The notes under the pieces are model-generated. The model saw only the letters and a program-made list of their open reading frames with translations. It searched no databases and was not told the origin of the DNA. Source: Harmonia axyridis (taxonomy: Eukaryota > Arthropoda > Insecta > Coleoptera > Coccinellidae). From it: DNA of 64,000 nt. The number at the start of each line of letters is the position of its first letter. Position 1 is the first letter of the stretch. The translations under genes were made by a program, and so were the position numbers. The stretch is taken from contig NC_059504.1 in assembly GCF_914767665.1 (NCBI RefSeq), forward strand, positions 43,245,720 through 43,309,719, written 5' to 3'. Below are positions 12,665 to 23,163 of the stretch, one piece after another.

Positions 12665-12764
12665 TACATGATCGTGTTCTTGAATTGTAGGTTCAAAGGA
12701 AAATGGGAGATTCCTTGGATAATTTTAAGAGCAAAAGTCCTATAAACATAGGCCCGCAAGAGAT

Positions 12765-13086
12765 GTTTTTTGTAGTCCTTTTTTTTGTGATCTTATCGAA
12801 TCTTTATCTTTGTTACATATCGAGAAAATAAGTGATAATTAATTCAATTATCCCATCTGACTAACTGAATATTCATAATTATTTGGATATTCCAGATGAT
12901 TACTGGAGAATTGTTCAAAATTTTTTTCTCGAAATCGGTAGAAGATACGACAAAACTACAGAGGATCAAAATGTGTAGTACTGGACCAAAGTTTCTTTTT
13001 ATGTTTTTCTGTACTACCTGTGGGCCATCAGAAAAAAGTTCTGGAAGAAAGAAGCGGGCACCCTTCCAGAAAAAAATGTCACCTTG
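12765..13086 (+). repeat. CAGGGTG-ended dispersed repeat, copy b
   Basis: It is homologous to 16077-16427 (TTTTTCTCGAAATCGG, TACTGGACCAAAGTTTCTTT) and ends GTCACCTTG before TA. It is preceded at 12671-12764 by the roughly 100-bp module that also precedes the copy at 15087. Confidence 0.7.
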
Positions 13087-13304
13087 TAAAACTATAGATC
13101 CACGAAGAACATTAGAAACAGCACCTCATCTGAATTCTCAAATCGTATATTCTAAGAATAATCTTCAAGCCCAAGAATGTCCATTAGGCGAATTCCAGGA
13201 AACGAGCAGGCCATCAGCCAGCAAACCATAAAGAACGATGCACATGTACCATCGCACGAACAAAGGGGAAATAATTATTCTCATTTTGTTTTCCGTTCTG
13301 CTCT

Positions 13305-13450
13305 CTTAATCGGCCAGCCCGTAAACCGAGAACCATTAATGACCTACCCCAAGCCGGGGTCCGACCTGACCGGCATGCCGGTCCAGAGAGGGCCCCCTTC
13401 TTGTTTGTGAGCAGAATTCCGGCCTGCCGTTATCTCGGCTAGGCCCGGCA
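13305..13450. other. GC-rich island
   Basis: In otherwise AT-rich DNA this stretch is strongly G+C rich and contains the perfect 16-bp palindrome GACCGGCATGCCGGTC at 13368-13383. The frame 13177-13410 crosses it but resembles nothing I know. It could be conserved regulatory DNA or a fragment of an unrecognised element. Confidence 0.4.
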
Positions 13451-13890
13451 CTTCTGAATTAAACACGCTATTTATGGCGACATAATCCCCCGACCACTAA
13501 ATCTCGAACAATGGAATACACACTTCTGGCCGATATAATGCCATTAGTTCCTTATTCCTGCCTTTCTGAATGATCCCGACTTCATTCATTGTTCGAGTGA
13601 GGGAGGAGTATTGAGAGGATAAGACGAGAGCGACGTGGTGGTTGGGGTAGGTTGTATTTTGATGAGATTATGAAGTCACTCTAAATCCTCTTACATCCTA
13701 AATTGGAGGTACAAAGAAAATGAGAGATTCCTCACAGGGACGGCGTAATGGTTGACACTATTTGAGGGGCAGCAATTCGACCCAGTTTGCTGGCTGACTT
13801 TTCATATTTCATCCTTGAATTTTAAAAACAACATCCACTCCGCTGCGTTTGACATCATTCCCTGCAATGAAATTCTCCAAACCACCTTTA

Positions 13891-14526
13891 CTAAGGCGTA
13901 AGGGGTAATGGGGGTAATTACCCCCCCCCCCCATGAATATCGAAACCCTGAAAAAAAGTTACGGAACTTGGTGCACATGAGATATATATCATGCAATAAT
14001 TTCAAATTACTAATTTCGCAAATATTACAATCAATGACAACTTCCTAAATACGTTATAAGCAAAAACCTTTCAGCACAAATTAAACAGAAAAAACGGGAA
14101 GCCTATAGCTATTGGAGTTTTCGAAATATCGCTCGATCAGCCAGAAAACGGATCGAGTGAATACGTAATCTGTATTTTGTTTCAAAAATGCTTCTATTAG
14201 GACATTCTGGTTTCACCGACGACCTCTCGGATTGCTCTTAAACCTTTTTTTTATTACATCCAGATGAAGGAGAATAAATAAATATTCGTCGGACTCTTTG
14301 AGGGCTGGATATTTCAGTGCCACAGATGGATAATTGCACACACTTACCGAATCTTATCGTATAATCCGTATAAATGTTCGGCATCAGCAAGTTGTAGAGA
14401 ACATTTTTTTTCAGTTTCTTCTCGTACCTCGTACAGTAATTGAGGCTATTTAGATTCGAACGCGCATACGAATAAAATCAGTTGCTACCCCCCCCATGAA
14501 AAAGAGCTATATCCGCCCCGCCCTTG
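13891..14526 (-). mobile_element. hAT-like MITE D, copy 1
   Basis: This is the reverse complement of 19323-19960 over nearly its whole length, including the C-run at 13920-13932, the GTACGAGGTACGAG-type region near 14430 and the AAAGAGCTATATCCGCC end. The low-coordinate end is worn (CTAAGGCGTAAGGGG), and the high end has a short CGCCC duplication. No target duplication is visible. There is no coding capacity. Confidence 0.82.
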
Positions 14527-15000
14527 CACAAAGTTGTCCATTTTCTGATGTTTAGAATACTCAATTATCTATGATCATCATTGAGAGAGAAATAAAATCA
14601 TTTTGTTTTTCACAAAGACGAAAAATAACACTACCTTCGCTTTCGAATAATTTGGAATGTTTACACATTCAACATAATATGAAAAATTCCTACGATTTTG
14701 CATTCGGAACTGTTAAATGCCAAATGTTTTCAGTTTCAGCGGAACATATGTTGTTATTGATGCTTTCTCTGCAGTGACGCCGAAACTTTTTTTCAGGCGC
14801 CATAATTACTCACGCTGGCCTGATTCCTCAGATAATTTTGAGAAAAACACAGTCCTATACAAATGGGCCCCCCAAAAACCTTTGTTGTCGAGATACACCC
14901 AATTCGAGATGCGCCAATTGCACCCTTGGGTCGGAGCTTTTCTCATTTTTTCTGGATATTTTATGAATCAATTCAATATCCTTTTTGTACTGAGTATTCT
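14527..15000. other. No gene recognised
   Basis: The frame 14717-15103 shows no domain and runs into the repeat module at 15001. Confidence 0.4.
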
Positions 15001-15086
15001 TAAATTGAGGGTGATTATGAAAGTGGGCGATTCCTTGGATACTTTTAGGAAAAAAAAGGGCCAGCAGACGCTTTGTTTTCGCTTTA

Positions 15087-15260
15087 CAAGGTATTCCTTG
15101 TAGTTCTACTTCCAATATGATTATAAGAGTTTATCGAATCTTTATGAATCATTGCAACAGATCGGCAAAATAAACACCAAAACTAATAATTAATTTATTT
15201 TGCAGAGCTTACTATATATTTTCATGATAATTTGAAATTTCCTGAGGGTTTCGAGATGAG
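15087..15260 (+). repeat. CAGGGTG-ended dispersed repeat, copy c (partial)
   Basis: After TA it starts CAAGGTATTCCTTGTAGTTC and matches 16077 onward through TTTATCGAATCTTTAT and TCATGATAATTTG. It loses similarity after about 15260. 15001-15086 carries the same upstream module as 12671. Confidence 0.65.
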
Positions 15261-17269
15261 CGTTAGGTTTCTTTCTCGCCAAAACTATAGGAACCAAAAA
15301 TTTTATTATCGAACCAAAGTTTCCATTTACTGTTTTTTGCATAACGCTTCTTATTTTTCTGAAATATTGTTTTTTATTTCCAGTTTGAATTTTGTATATT
15401 ATTGATGACGTTATCAACGAGAAATCTTGGACGATACTTGAAATTTTTTTTTTTTTACTATACGCTCAAAATTTCAAACGGATCGAATCTGTTGTCAAGG
15501 AAATGTTGGGTTTTTTTTTCTCTTCTATTCTTGGGGAATTTCTGATGGTGTTGACGACATGATCAGCAGAAATTTTGCGAAAAGCTTGAAATTGCTATTT
15601 CATTTCAACAATCAGAATCTTAACTTCATCGATTTTGTGATCATGAAAATATTGCGTGATTTCTTTTGAAATTCTCCTTGAAATTTTTATGGTCCTGTTA
15701 ATTGATCAACATTATATTCAGCACGAAGCTTGAAACTATCATTTCATATCTGAATGCCAATTTTCATCAAGATCAAATCTGCAGCTTAGAAATTTTAAGA
15801 AAAATGAAATTTATAAGCACAAAAATTTCCATTTAGTCCATCAGGAATTATTAACAACGAATAAGGACTTGAAAGTTCAGTCACTTGAAATTGCTGTGGT
15901 TTTATCATAGAAATAAAATGCATAAATATATCCTAATTTTTCAAATTATGTATCTTCTGTCAAGGACATTTTCAATACCAACTCGAATTCTACAAATCAA
16001 AATATTACTGAATGAACAACTTAATTTCGATTTTTCTCTGTCGCCCTAGCCGTCAATAATTCCTGATCGGACTATACAGGGTGTTTCTAAAGAGGTATTT
16101 CTTGTAGTCCCACTTTTTGTGATGATTATTCCAGTTTATCGAATCTTTATTAATCTTCACTACAGATTGGATAAATTAGTACCAAAACTTATAATCAATG
16201 TATTCATTAGAACGTTCTAACTGGATATTTATGATAATTTGGATTTTCCTAGGGATTACTAGAGAATTGTTTGAAAAATTTTTCTCGAAATCGGCATCAG
16301 ATACGAAGAAGCTACAAGATACCAAAAATGTAGTATTGGATCAAAGTTTCTTCTTAAATTTTTCTGAACTACAAAAAAAAATCTGCTGGAAAGAAGTGGG
16401 TAAGGTTTCAGAAAAAATATCACCCTGTAGATTTTCATTCAATATTAGCATATCATATGATGGAAATTTTAAATTGGAATATCAATGCCATATTCAAGTT
16501 GAATATCTTGTAAAGGAAAGGAGTTAAGAGGTGAAAACTTGAAAAAAAAAATCAAACTTCAACACCAAATTCGTAGTAAAATTTCATGAGCGTCTCCGTG
16601 ATTATTTTCTTTCAAATGTCTCATTATCCCAAATGGAAGAATTATGCAAATTCTATTTTTTCATTCTCGTCATTTTAAGTGTCCAAACGACGAAATAAAT
16701 TGAGGATTAATTCAGCAAGCAAAGTTTTTTGTCATCTTTCTCGAATCATAAAAATTTCTCCTGCAATTTTCTCTGATTTTGATGGATGGTGCGAGAGATA
16801 CGAGAAAATAATGAAATAATTCTTTACTTTCGTCGGAGCTTCTTCTTTCATTAATTTCAGTCGAGGCGGTGCAAGGAATGGTAGTGTTTCAAATGTGCCC
16901 AGAAGCGTTAATAATACCTTATCGATTTATGAAGTGAAATAATTCAATAGCTTCTTCGTTGTGTAATTATTGTTTCATCAGTCACATTAAAGAATATTCT
17001 GATGATTTATCTGAGTTTCAATCTCATAAAGCATAATTGATAACTATCTCTAGGAAATATCTGCTCCTGACGTATACAGAACCCTTTTTCTTAGAGTTCT
17101 CCTTTTGAAGAGGCATAATTCTTTCAGGAGAAAGTAAACGAAGAAGAGAGTAATTATATTATGCAGAGAAATTCTTTTGTTCATGATCACTGTGTTACCT
17201 TTTACTTCATTTTCTAACCATAATTCACGTTTTGGAATGGGTACCTATGATTTGAGAAATCGAATACAG
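15261..17269. other. Diverged repeat and unassigned DNA
   Basis: 15370-15870 resembles 1550-2150 weakly. 16428-17269 beyond the MITE shows nothing recognisable. Confidence 0.4.
16077..16427 (+). repeat. CAGGGTG-ended MITE, best copy
   Basis: It is flanked by TA (16075-16076, 16428-16429) and bounded by CAGGGTG and CACCCTG. The 351-bp body has no transposase. The short TIR and TA duplication suggest mobilisation by a Tc1/mariner-type enzyme. The open frame 16198-16527 runs through it and shows no recognisable protein. Confidence 0.75.
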
Positions 17270-17411
17270 TACAACTTTTCTTCCGCCGTTTTGAAATAGA
17301 TGGCTGTAGCAGTGTAGCGGTAAGTGGTAGTGAAAATAAATAGATCGTATAGATGTCATACAAGAAGCTCAGGTATTCGTAAATATAACGCCATCGATTT
17401 GTGTCTGCATC

Positions 17412-18163
17412 ATGTTATTTACCTTTAAACATGTCAGCTTACGTCATTTGCGAGTGGTTTTAATTTTCTGCTTTAATATGAGGAAATCTGCGGCTGAGGC
17501 TCATCGAATGCTCTCAAATACCTATGGTGAGGCCATCATCAGTGAAATAACGTGCCGAAAGAGGTTTCAACGCTTCAAGAACGGTGATTTTGAAGTCGAA
17601 GACCAGCATGGCGGTGGAAGAGAGAAGGTTTCTGAAGATGCAGAACTGGAGGCATTACTTGATCAAGATTCGTGTCAAACGCAACAAGAATTTGCAGGAT
17701 CATTGGGAGTGACGCAACAAGTCATTTCAAAACGCTTGATAGTTATGGGAATGATTCAGAAACAAGGAAATTGGGTGCCGTATGAGTTGAAGCCGAGAGA
17801 TGTTGAACGGCGTTTGCTTGCTTGTGAACAGCTGCTTGCAAGGCAAAGACGGAAGGGATTTCTGTATCGCATTGTGACTGGAGACGAAAAATGGGTTCAT
17901 TACGATAATTTCAAGCGTAGAAAGTCATGGGGATATCCCGACCATGCTTCCACGTCGACGGTCAAACCGAATATTCACGGTTCCATGCTCAGTATTTATG
18001 GAACCAGCTTGGCGTAGTGCATTATGAGTTGTTAAAACCGACTGAAACAATCACAGGCGATCGTTGTCGAATGCAATTAATGAATTTGAGCCAAACATTG
18101 AGAGTCAAACGGCCGCAATACAACGAGAGACATGACAGAGTGATTTTATGCTCGACAGTGTGA
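17412..18163 (+). pseudogene. Mariner transposase, interrupted
   Basis: 17412-18017 encodes the N-terminal half: KSAAEAHRML helix-turn-helix, CRKRFQRFKNGDFEVEDQHG, the second helix-turn-helix around SLGVTQQVISKRL, the WVPYELKPRDVERR linker and the first catalytic aspartate in VTGDEKWVHYDN. A one-base shift near 17990 moves the frame to 17927-18163 (LGVVHYELLKPTETITGDRC). The reading then reaches RHDRVILC, where about 11 bp carrying the second catalytic aspartate (normally QHDNARPH) are lost beside the nested insertion. The C-terminal part beyond 20144 has lost the PHPPYSPDIAPS-type segment and carries stops. It is not functional. Confidence 0.88.
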
Positions 18164-18367
18164 CCATCTTTCAAAAAGCGAATCTACTTCGACGATGATT
18201 AATAAATTTATTTATTCATTTATTTATGACAGAAATCTACTAAAATAAGCTTTGCGCATGCGCCGAAGCTCAGGGGTTTTCGCATATTTGTAGGCTATAA
18301 GTGAAGGGTGCATTGTCATTACTAGTGTCATTGTAAAGAAACATTGTTATTGATAATTATTGGTATC

Positions 18368-19013
18368 ATGAGTGAAGAAGGTGTATCTGATATTGATAAA
18401 AGAGCAGCCGAAGTAGGTGAAGAATTGTTACCACCGAAATCTACAAAACTATACGAGCAGCAGTACGATGCTTTTAAAAAGTGGTGCCGCTTAAAAAATG
18501 TGAGACAACCTACTGAAAATGCGCTGCTAGTCTACTTCAATGATAAATCAAAAGCGGTTTGTGCCTCAACTCTCTGGGCACATTACTCATTGCTGAAATC
18601 GGTTATTTACATTAGAGAAGATATTGATATAAGTAAATTTCCAAAATTATTAGCTTTTTTGAAGAGAAGAAATGAGGGATTTAAGCCAAAGAAGTCAAGA
18701 ATTCTCACGTCTGAGCAGGTAGATCAGTTCTTACGGGAGGCTCCGGATGATAAATATTTAATGCTTAAAAATAAACAAAAAAATTTCAGATAAAATATTT
18801 GGTCAAGTCGCCGATTCGTCCACTATAGTTATGTCACAGTCCTCATTCTCGCTTCCTGTTTCCGCAGGATCTTCGAAACAAACACCAGTTCAATATGAAA
18901 AGGACCTATCTGTTACTCGTCAGTTACCTGGTGCATCAACCCAGGAAAGACTGGTCAATATGACGAACTGTCACAATATTAATTTGAATATTAACGTTAA
19001 TTACCATTCTAAT
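18368..19013 (+). pseudogene. Tyrosine-recombinase-like (Crypton-type) gene, catalytic core deleted
   Basis: ATG at 18368 opens MSEEGVSDIDKRAAEVGEEL. Residues of about 25-135 (PPKSTKLYEQQYDAFKKWCR, CASTLWAHYSLLKSVI, FLKRRNEGFKPKKSRILTSEQVDQFL, APDDKYLMLK) match the core-binding, SAM-like domain of insect recombinase proteins of the Crypton/phage-integrase type. Directly after YLMLK the sequence jumps to NK.KISDKIFGQVADSSTIVMS, the tail that normally follows the catalytic domain, with a one-base frameshift at about 18785. The whole R...HxxR...Y catalytic domain is missing. The tail continues at 18831-19013 (CHNINLNINVNYHSN) before AATAAA at 19029. The product, if any, could bind DNA but not recombine it. 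The family assignment rests on my recognition of the N-terminal domain. Confidence 0.7.
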
Positions 19014-19322
19014 TAATTATATTTTTCAATAAAATATCCCTTAAATTCGTTTGTTTGTGATTTAATCGTTCCGGGAGTTTCGTCAATATTTAATCCCGGA
19101 GGGATTAAATGTGACATTTTAGTACCTGTCACAAGGGAGTGAAGTTGTCACTTTAGGCCCGGAAGTACGAAAAATTATTTATTTTGCTCCCACTCTAATC
19201 TATAGCTTTGGGGAACATGAACGATATTTTTTTTTCATTTTTCATACTATACAAATATCTAACACAAATCACAAATAAATCCGAATCGAGACTGAAACCA
19301 GTCAACAATCAAGTTTCTGTAA

Positions 19323-19960
19323 CAAGGGCGGATATAGCTCTTTTTCATGGGGTGGGGTAGCAACTGATTTTATTCGTATGCGCGTTCGAATCTAAATAGC
19401 CTCAATTACTGTACGAGGTACGAGAAGAAACTGAAAAAAAATGTTCTCTACAACTTGCTGATGCCGAACATTTATACGGATTATACGATAAGATTCGGCA
19501 AGTGTGTGCAATTATCCATCTGTGGCACTGAAATATCCAGCCCTCAAAGAGTCCGACGAATATTTATTTATTCTCCTTCATCTGGATGTAATAAACAAAA
19601 ACAAACGATTCAGAGCAATCCGAGAGGTCGTCGGTGAAACCAGAACGTCCTAATAGAAGCATTTTTGCAACACAAAACAGATTACGTATTCACTTGGTCC
19701 GTTTTCTGGCTGATCGAGCGATATTTCGAAAACTACAATAGCTATAGGCTTCCCGTTTTTTCAGTTTAATTTGTGCTGGAAGGTTTTTGCTTATAACGTA
19801 TTTAGGAAGTTGTCATTGATTGTAATATTTGGGAAATTAGAAATTTGAAATTATTGCATGATATATATTTTATGTGCACCAAGTTCCGTAACTTTTTTTC
19901 AGGGTTTCGATATTCATGGGGGGTAATTACCCCCATTACCCCCCCGTAAATCCGCCCTTG
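19323..19960 (+). mobile_element. hAT-like MITE D, copy 2 (nested)
   Basis: The ends CAAGGGCGGAT and ATCCGCCCTTG are inverted repeats. The flanks TTCTGTAA (19315-19322) and TTCTGTAG (19961-19968) match at seven of eight bases, an 8-bp target duplication as made by hAT transposases. The 638-bp body has no transposase. It is the reverse complement of 13891-14526. It sits inside the TIR element at 18156-20144 and is therefore the youngest of the three nested insertions. Confidence 0.85.
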
Positions 19961-20450
19961 TTCTGTAGGCTTAGATTGCAAATAATAATAATATAATGTT
20001 TATTTTATATTTAAATAGTACCATCTTTGACCTAACAGTCAAACAAAGCGGAAATCTACCAAAATCTACTATGAGAAATGTATCTACCATAGACGGCCTG
20101 AAATCTACTGAAAAAGTAGATTTCTATTATAGATGGTCACACTGCTCATGTTGACATACTTGGAAACGTTGAAATGAAAAAGACGTTGCTTCCTCGGACT
20201 TTATTTTGTTTCGATCATGGCATACGGCCTGACTGACCAGCTTTTCCGGTCTTATGAAGAAGTGAAAAATTGGATCGATTCGTGGATCGCTTCTAAAGAT
20301 CACTAGTTTTTTCAACACGGGATTCGTACGCTACCCGAAAGATGGTAGAAAGTTGTGGCCAGCCATGGACAAAAATCATCTTGAATGTATAACCAGTTTT
20401 TCGCAATAAAGCCTCGAATTTCGGAAAAAAACGGCGGAAGCAAAGTTGTA

Positions 20451-21562
20451 CACCTATGTAGGTTTAAACAATTTTCTTGTCATATCACTTGTCAATAACT
20501 TCTTACAAATGTTTTTGTATCATTCTTGATTCAGAACTATAACATATACAAAAATTATAAATTTCTGAAGACTAATTATATATTCTTGGTGGTGAAAAGC
20601 ACTGTCTTACAATATGTTTGAAACACAGTCAATCAATTATTGGAAATAATAAACAGCGATGAAGGTCAAGCATTCAACGATTGAAATTCTGCGAATAAAA
20701 AGATATTTCCTTCGATATTTTATCTACATAATCGATCACTGTTTAATGAATATCCTGTTGAAATAATCGATATCACAAAGGGAAACCGACATACAACATT
20801 ACTGTTGGTGTGGTCCAGCGTTTTTACAATCGATTCACTGTTTATATATTTCTCCACAACGCCAGTCAAACGTTCAGCTACCGATCAAAACAGACGCATA
20901 TCTGTATTCTTATTTACTGCCACCGATTTCAATGAGCGATTTTCAGATGTAAATGACTCAACAGGCGGTAAGTAAAACGCAATAATTCTGTCCAGATTGA
21001 TTGAATAAACTGATTTGAAAGCGCGATCAGCGCGCCGACATTTGCATTCGATGGGACGCTTGATTGCAAAAACAATTAGGAATATCTGTTTTCCATTAGG
21101 AGGCCACGGCAACTGTGGAATTGATCAATGGATTCCTTGTGTCAGATACGGAAAACATATGCGGATTTTTCTGTTATAGCGTCTTGATGATGTATACCAG
21201 ATTTTAATGGAACGCTGGACAGGAGGTAATGAGACTGAATTGCTTTTAAAATGAGCGCGTTGTGCATATCGAATGCGTATATTTAGTTGGTTGTTTGCTA
21301 TCAGACATCTGACATTGATCTCCTTTTATTTGCCAAGTGAAAAACAATAAGGCTTTTTGTGGTACATTTTTCAATCTGTTGCAATGAAAATTTTATGACA
21401 ACCAATCAAATTTTGTCTTTTTGTGTCATATGGAACAATTTCACCCAATAATGTCAACAGTACAATGCAATTTTCAATCACTATGACAACAAAATTGAGT
21501 TTGACAACTTCATTCCAAATAAATTTCAAAACGTCACGTTTTGGCAATGCGTATGTCCAAAG
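20451..21562. other. No gene recognised
   Basis: Unassigned DNA between the nested mariner and family A copy 3. The frame 20885-21112 (-) is not recognised. Confidence 0.4.
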
Positions 21563-21564
21563 TA

Positions 21565-22484
21565 AAGGATGGTTTTTTTAGAGCTATAGAACTTTAAATT
21601 GCAATAACACAACGATGGATCATTCGATTGACATGAATTTTATTTATTCGCAAGATAATCTTGTGGCATTACATTTTGAATATGATTTCTGGCTCGGATG
21701 TAGTCCAATCTGGACGTCCAATTTTCGATGAGTTTTTCCAACATTTGTGGCCGTATATCGGCAATAACACGGCGAATGTTGTCTTCCAAATGGTCAAGGG
21801 TTTGTGGCTTATCCGCATAGACCAATGACTTCACATAGCCCCACAGAAAGTAGTCTAGCGGTTTAAATCACAAGATCTTGGAGGCCAATTCACAGGTCCA
21901 AAACGTGAAATTAGGCGGTCACCAAACGTGTCTTTCAATAATTCGATTGTGGCACGAGCTGCGTGACATGTTGCGCCGTCTTGTTGGAACCACAGCTCCT
22001 GGACATCATGGTTGTTCAATTCAGAAATGAAGAAGGTTAGTAATCATGGCTCTATACCGATCACCATTGACTGTAACGTTCTGGCCATCATCGTTTTTGA
22101 AGAAGTACGGACCAATGATTCCACCAGCACATAAAGCGCACCAAACAGTCAGTTTTTCTGGATGTAACGGTGTTTCGACATACACTTGAGGATTAGCTTC
22201 ACTCCAAATGTGGCAGTTTTGTTTGTTGACGTAGCCATTCAACCAGAAGTTCGCTTCATCGCTAAACAAAATAAAATGGACGTAGTGCGCGATACGTATT
22301 CCGCACAGAACCATTATTTTCGAAATAAAAATTGCACTATTTGCAAGCGTTGTTCAGGCGTGAGTCTATTTATGATGAATTGCCAAACCAAACTGAGAAT
22401 AAATCACTTGACAGCTGTCAAATCGGTCGCCATCTTGAACAGTAATGCCAACTTAAAGTTATATACCTCGAATTAAACACCCTT
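21565..22484 (-). mobile_element. DD41D mariner-like family A, copy 3 (internally deleted)
   Basis: The 920-bp copy is flanked by TA. Its right end is CACCCTT; the left end has decayed to AAGGATGG. Small deletions near 21690 (the GHMPE region) and 21864 (one base in the third catalytic block) split the frame. 22021-22314 keeps FILFSDEANFWLNGYVNKQN and the following 60 residues. It carries the shared N-terminal deletion junction near 22277. Confidence 0.88.
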
Positions 22485-22486
22485 TA

Positions 22487-23161
22487 CTATGTCTAAAGGA
22501 TTTTATTAGAGATTGATCGATTGATTAACTGACTTTTCTGAGATATTTACACCGAAAAAGATAATACCGCTATTTCATGGCGACGCTATTGGTTGAAATT
22601 AAAGAAGAAAAAGAAAGAATGGATCAATATTGCTGTACCAAAAACTTAGATCCAACTATTAATTCGAAACGAAATCTGTTATGCTTCTTACGTATGTATC
22701 GTATCTCCAATTTCTACATTTGCATACATTATCTTATTGTGTATTTCGGTGTTTGAGACTTAAACTCCAGATTCCTATGCCATTTTATGATGCAGCACCT
22801 TGATTATAACTATAATTAAGTCTCATGCATAGCAATCGTAGACATGCTAGCATGATGTGATAGTATCATATTACTCCAATAACTGTGTTTAATGGTTCAT
22901 CGCAAAGGACACAATGCCAGAGGGAGGTTGCATTTGGTGTTCAACATAACTGTGAATGTGAGAGGTGTACTGATTATAGAAAATTGTAGCAGTTATTCAC
23001 TCCTCACGTGCAATTATAAGATAGAAGAAACGCATTGAACTTTCCGAAAGTCAACATGCATCTATTGGTAAATGTGTTCGGGGAGGTTTATTTCCGCATG
23101 ATGTACAGGGTGTTCCTGAATTGGAGGTACAAATTCGGATCATTTTAAGAAAAAGAAGTTG
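22487..23161. other. No gene recognised
   Basis: Ends at 23105-23160 with the CAGGGTGTTCCTGAATTGG module, into which family A copy 4 inserted. Confidence 0.45.
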
Positions 23162-23163
23162 TA

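Larger units (their letters stand above)
18156..20144 (+). mobile_element. TIR element carrying a gutted tyrosine-recombinase gene
   Basis: The 1989-bp insert is bounded by CAGTGTGACCATCT and AGATGGTCACACTG, a perfect 14-bp inverted repeat. Just inside both ends the motif ATCTAC recurs (18183, 18235; 20053, 20064, 20077, 20103, and inverted at 20115), like subterminal transposase sites. No target duplication is visible: the flanks are GCTCGA and CTCATG, which together approximate the unbroken mariner sequence. Inside are a recombinase-like gene (18368-19013) and a hAT-like MITE (19323-19960). A hAT-like or Crypton-related mobiliser are both possible; the sequence does not decide. Confidence 0.75.
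17272..20448 (+). mobile_element. Mariner element split by a nested insertion
   Basis: The ends CAACTTTTCTTCCGCCGTTT and AACGGCGGAAGCAAAGTTG form an inverted repeat with TA on both sides (17270-17271 and 20449-20450). Subtracting the insert at 18156-20144 leaves 1188 bp, near the 1.3 kb usual for mariner. The gene begins around 17412-17476 (KSAAEAHRMLSNTYGEA), and the C-terminus resumes at 20145-20395 (SYEEVKNWIDSWIASKDH...). The order of insertion is clear: the mariner was there first. Confidence 0.88.

Noticed and set aside
13920..13932. Run of C residues as a possible sequencing artefact
   Set aside because: The second MITE copy at 19323 has a matching, interrupted C/G run, so it is a real feature of the element.
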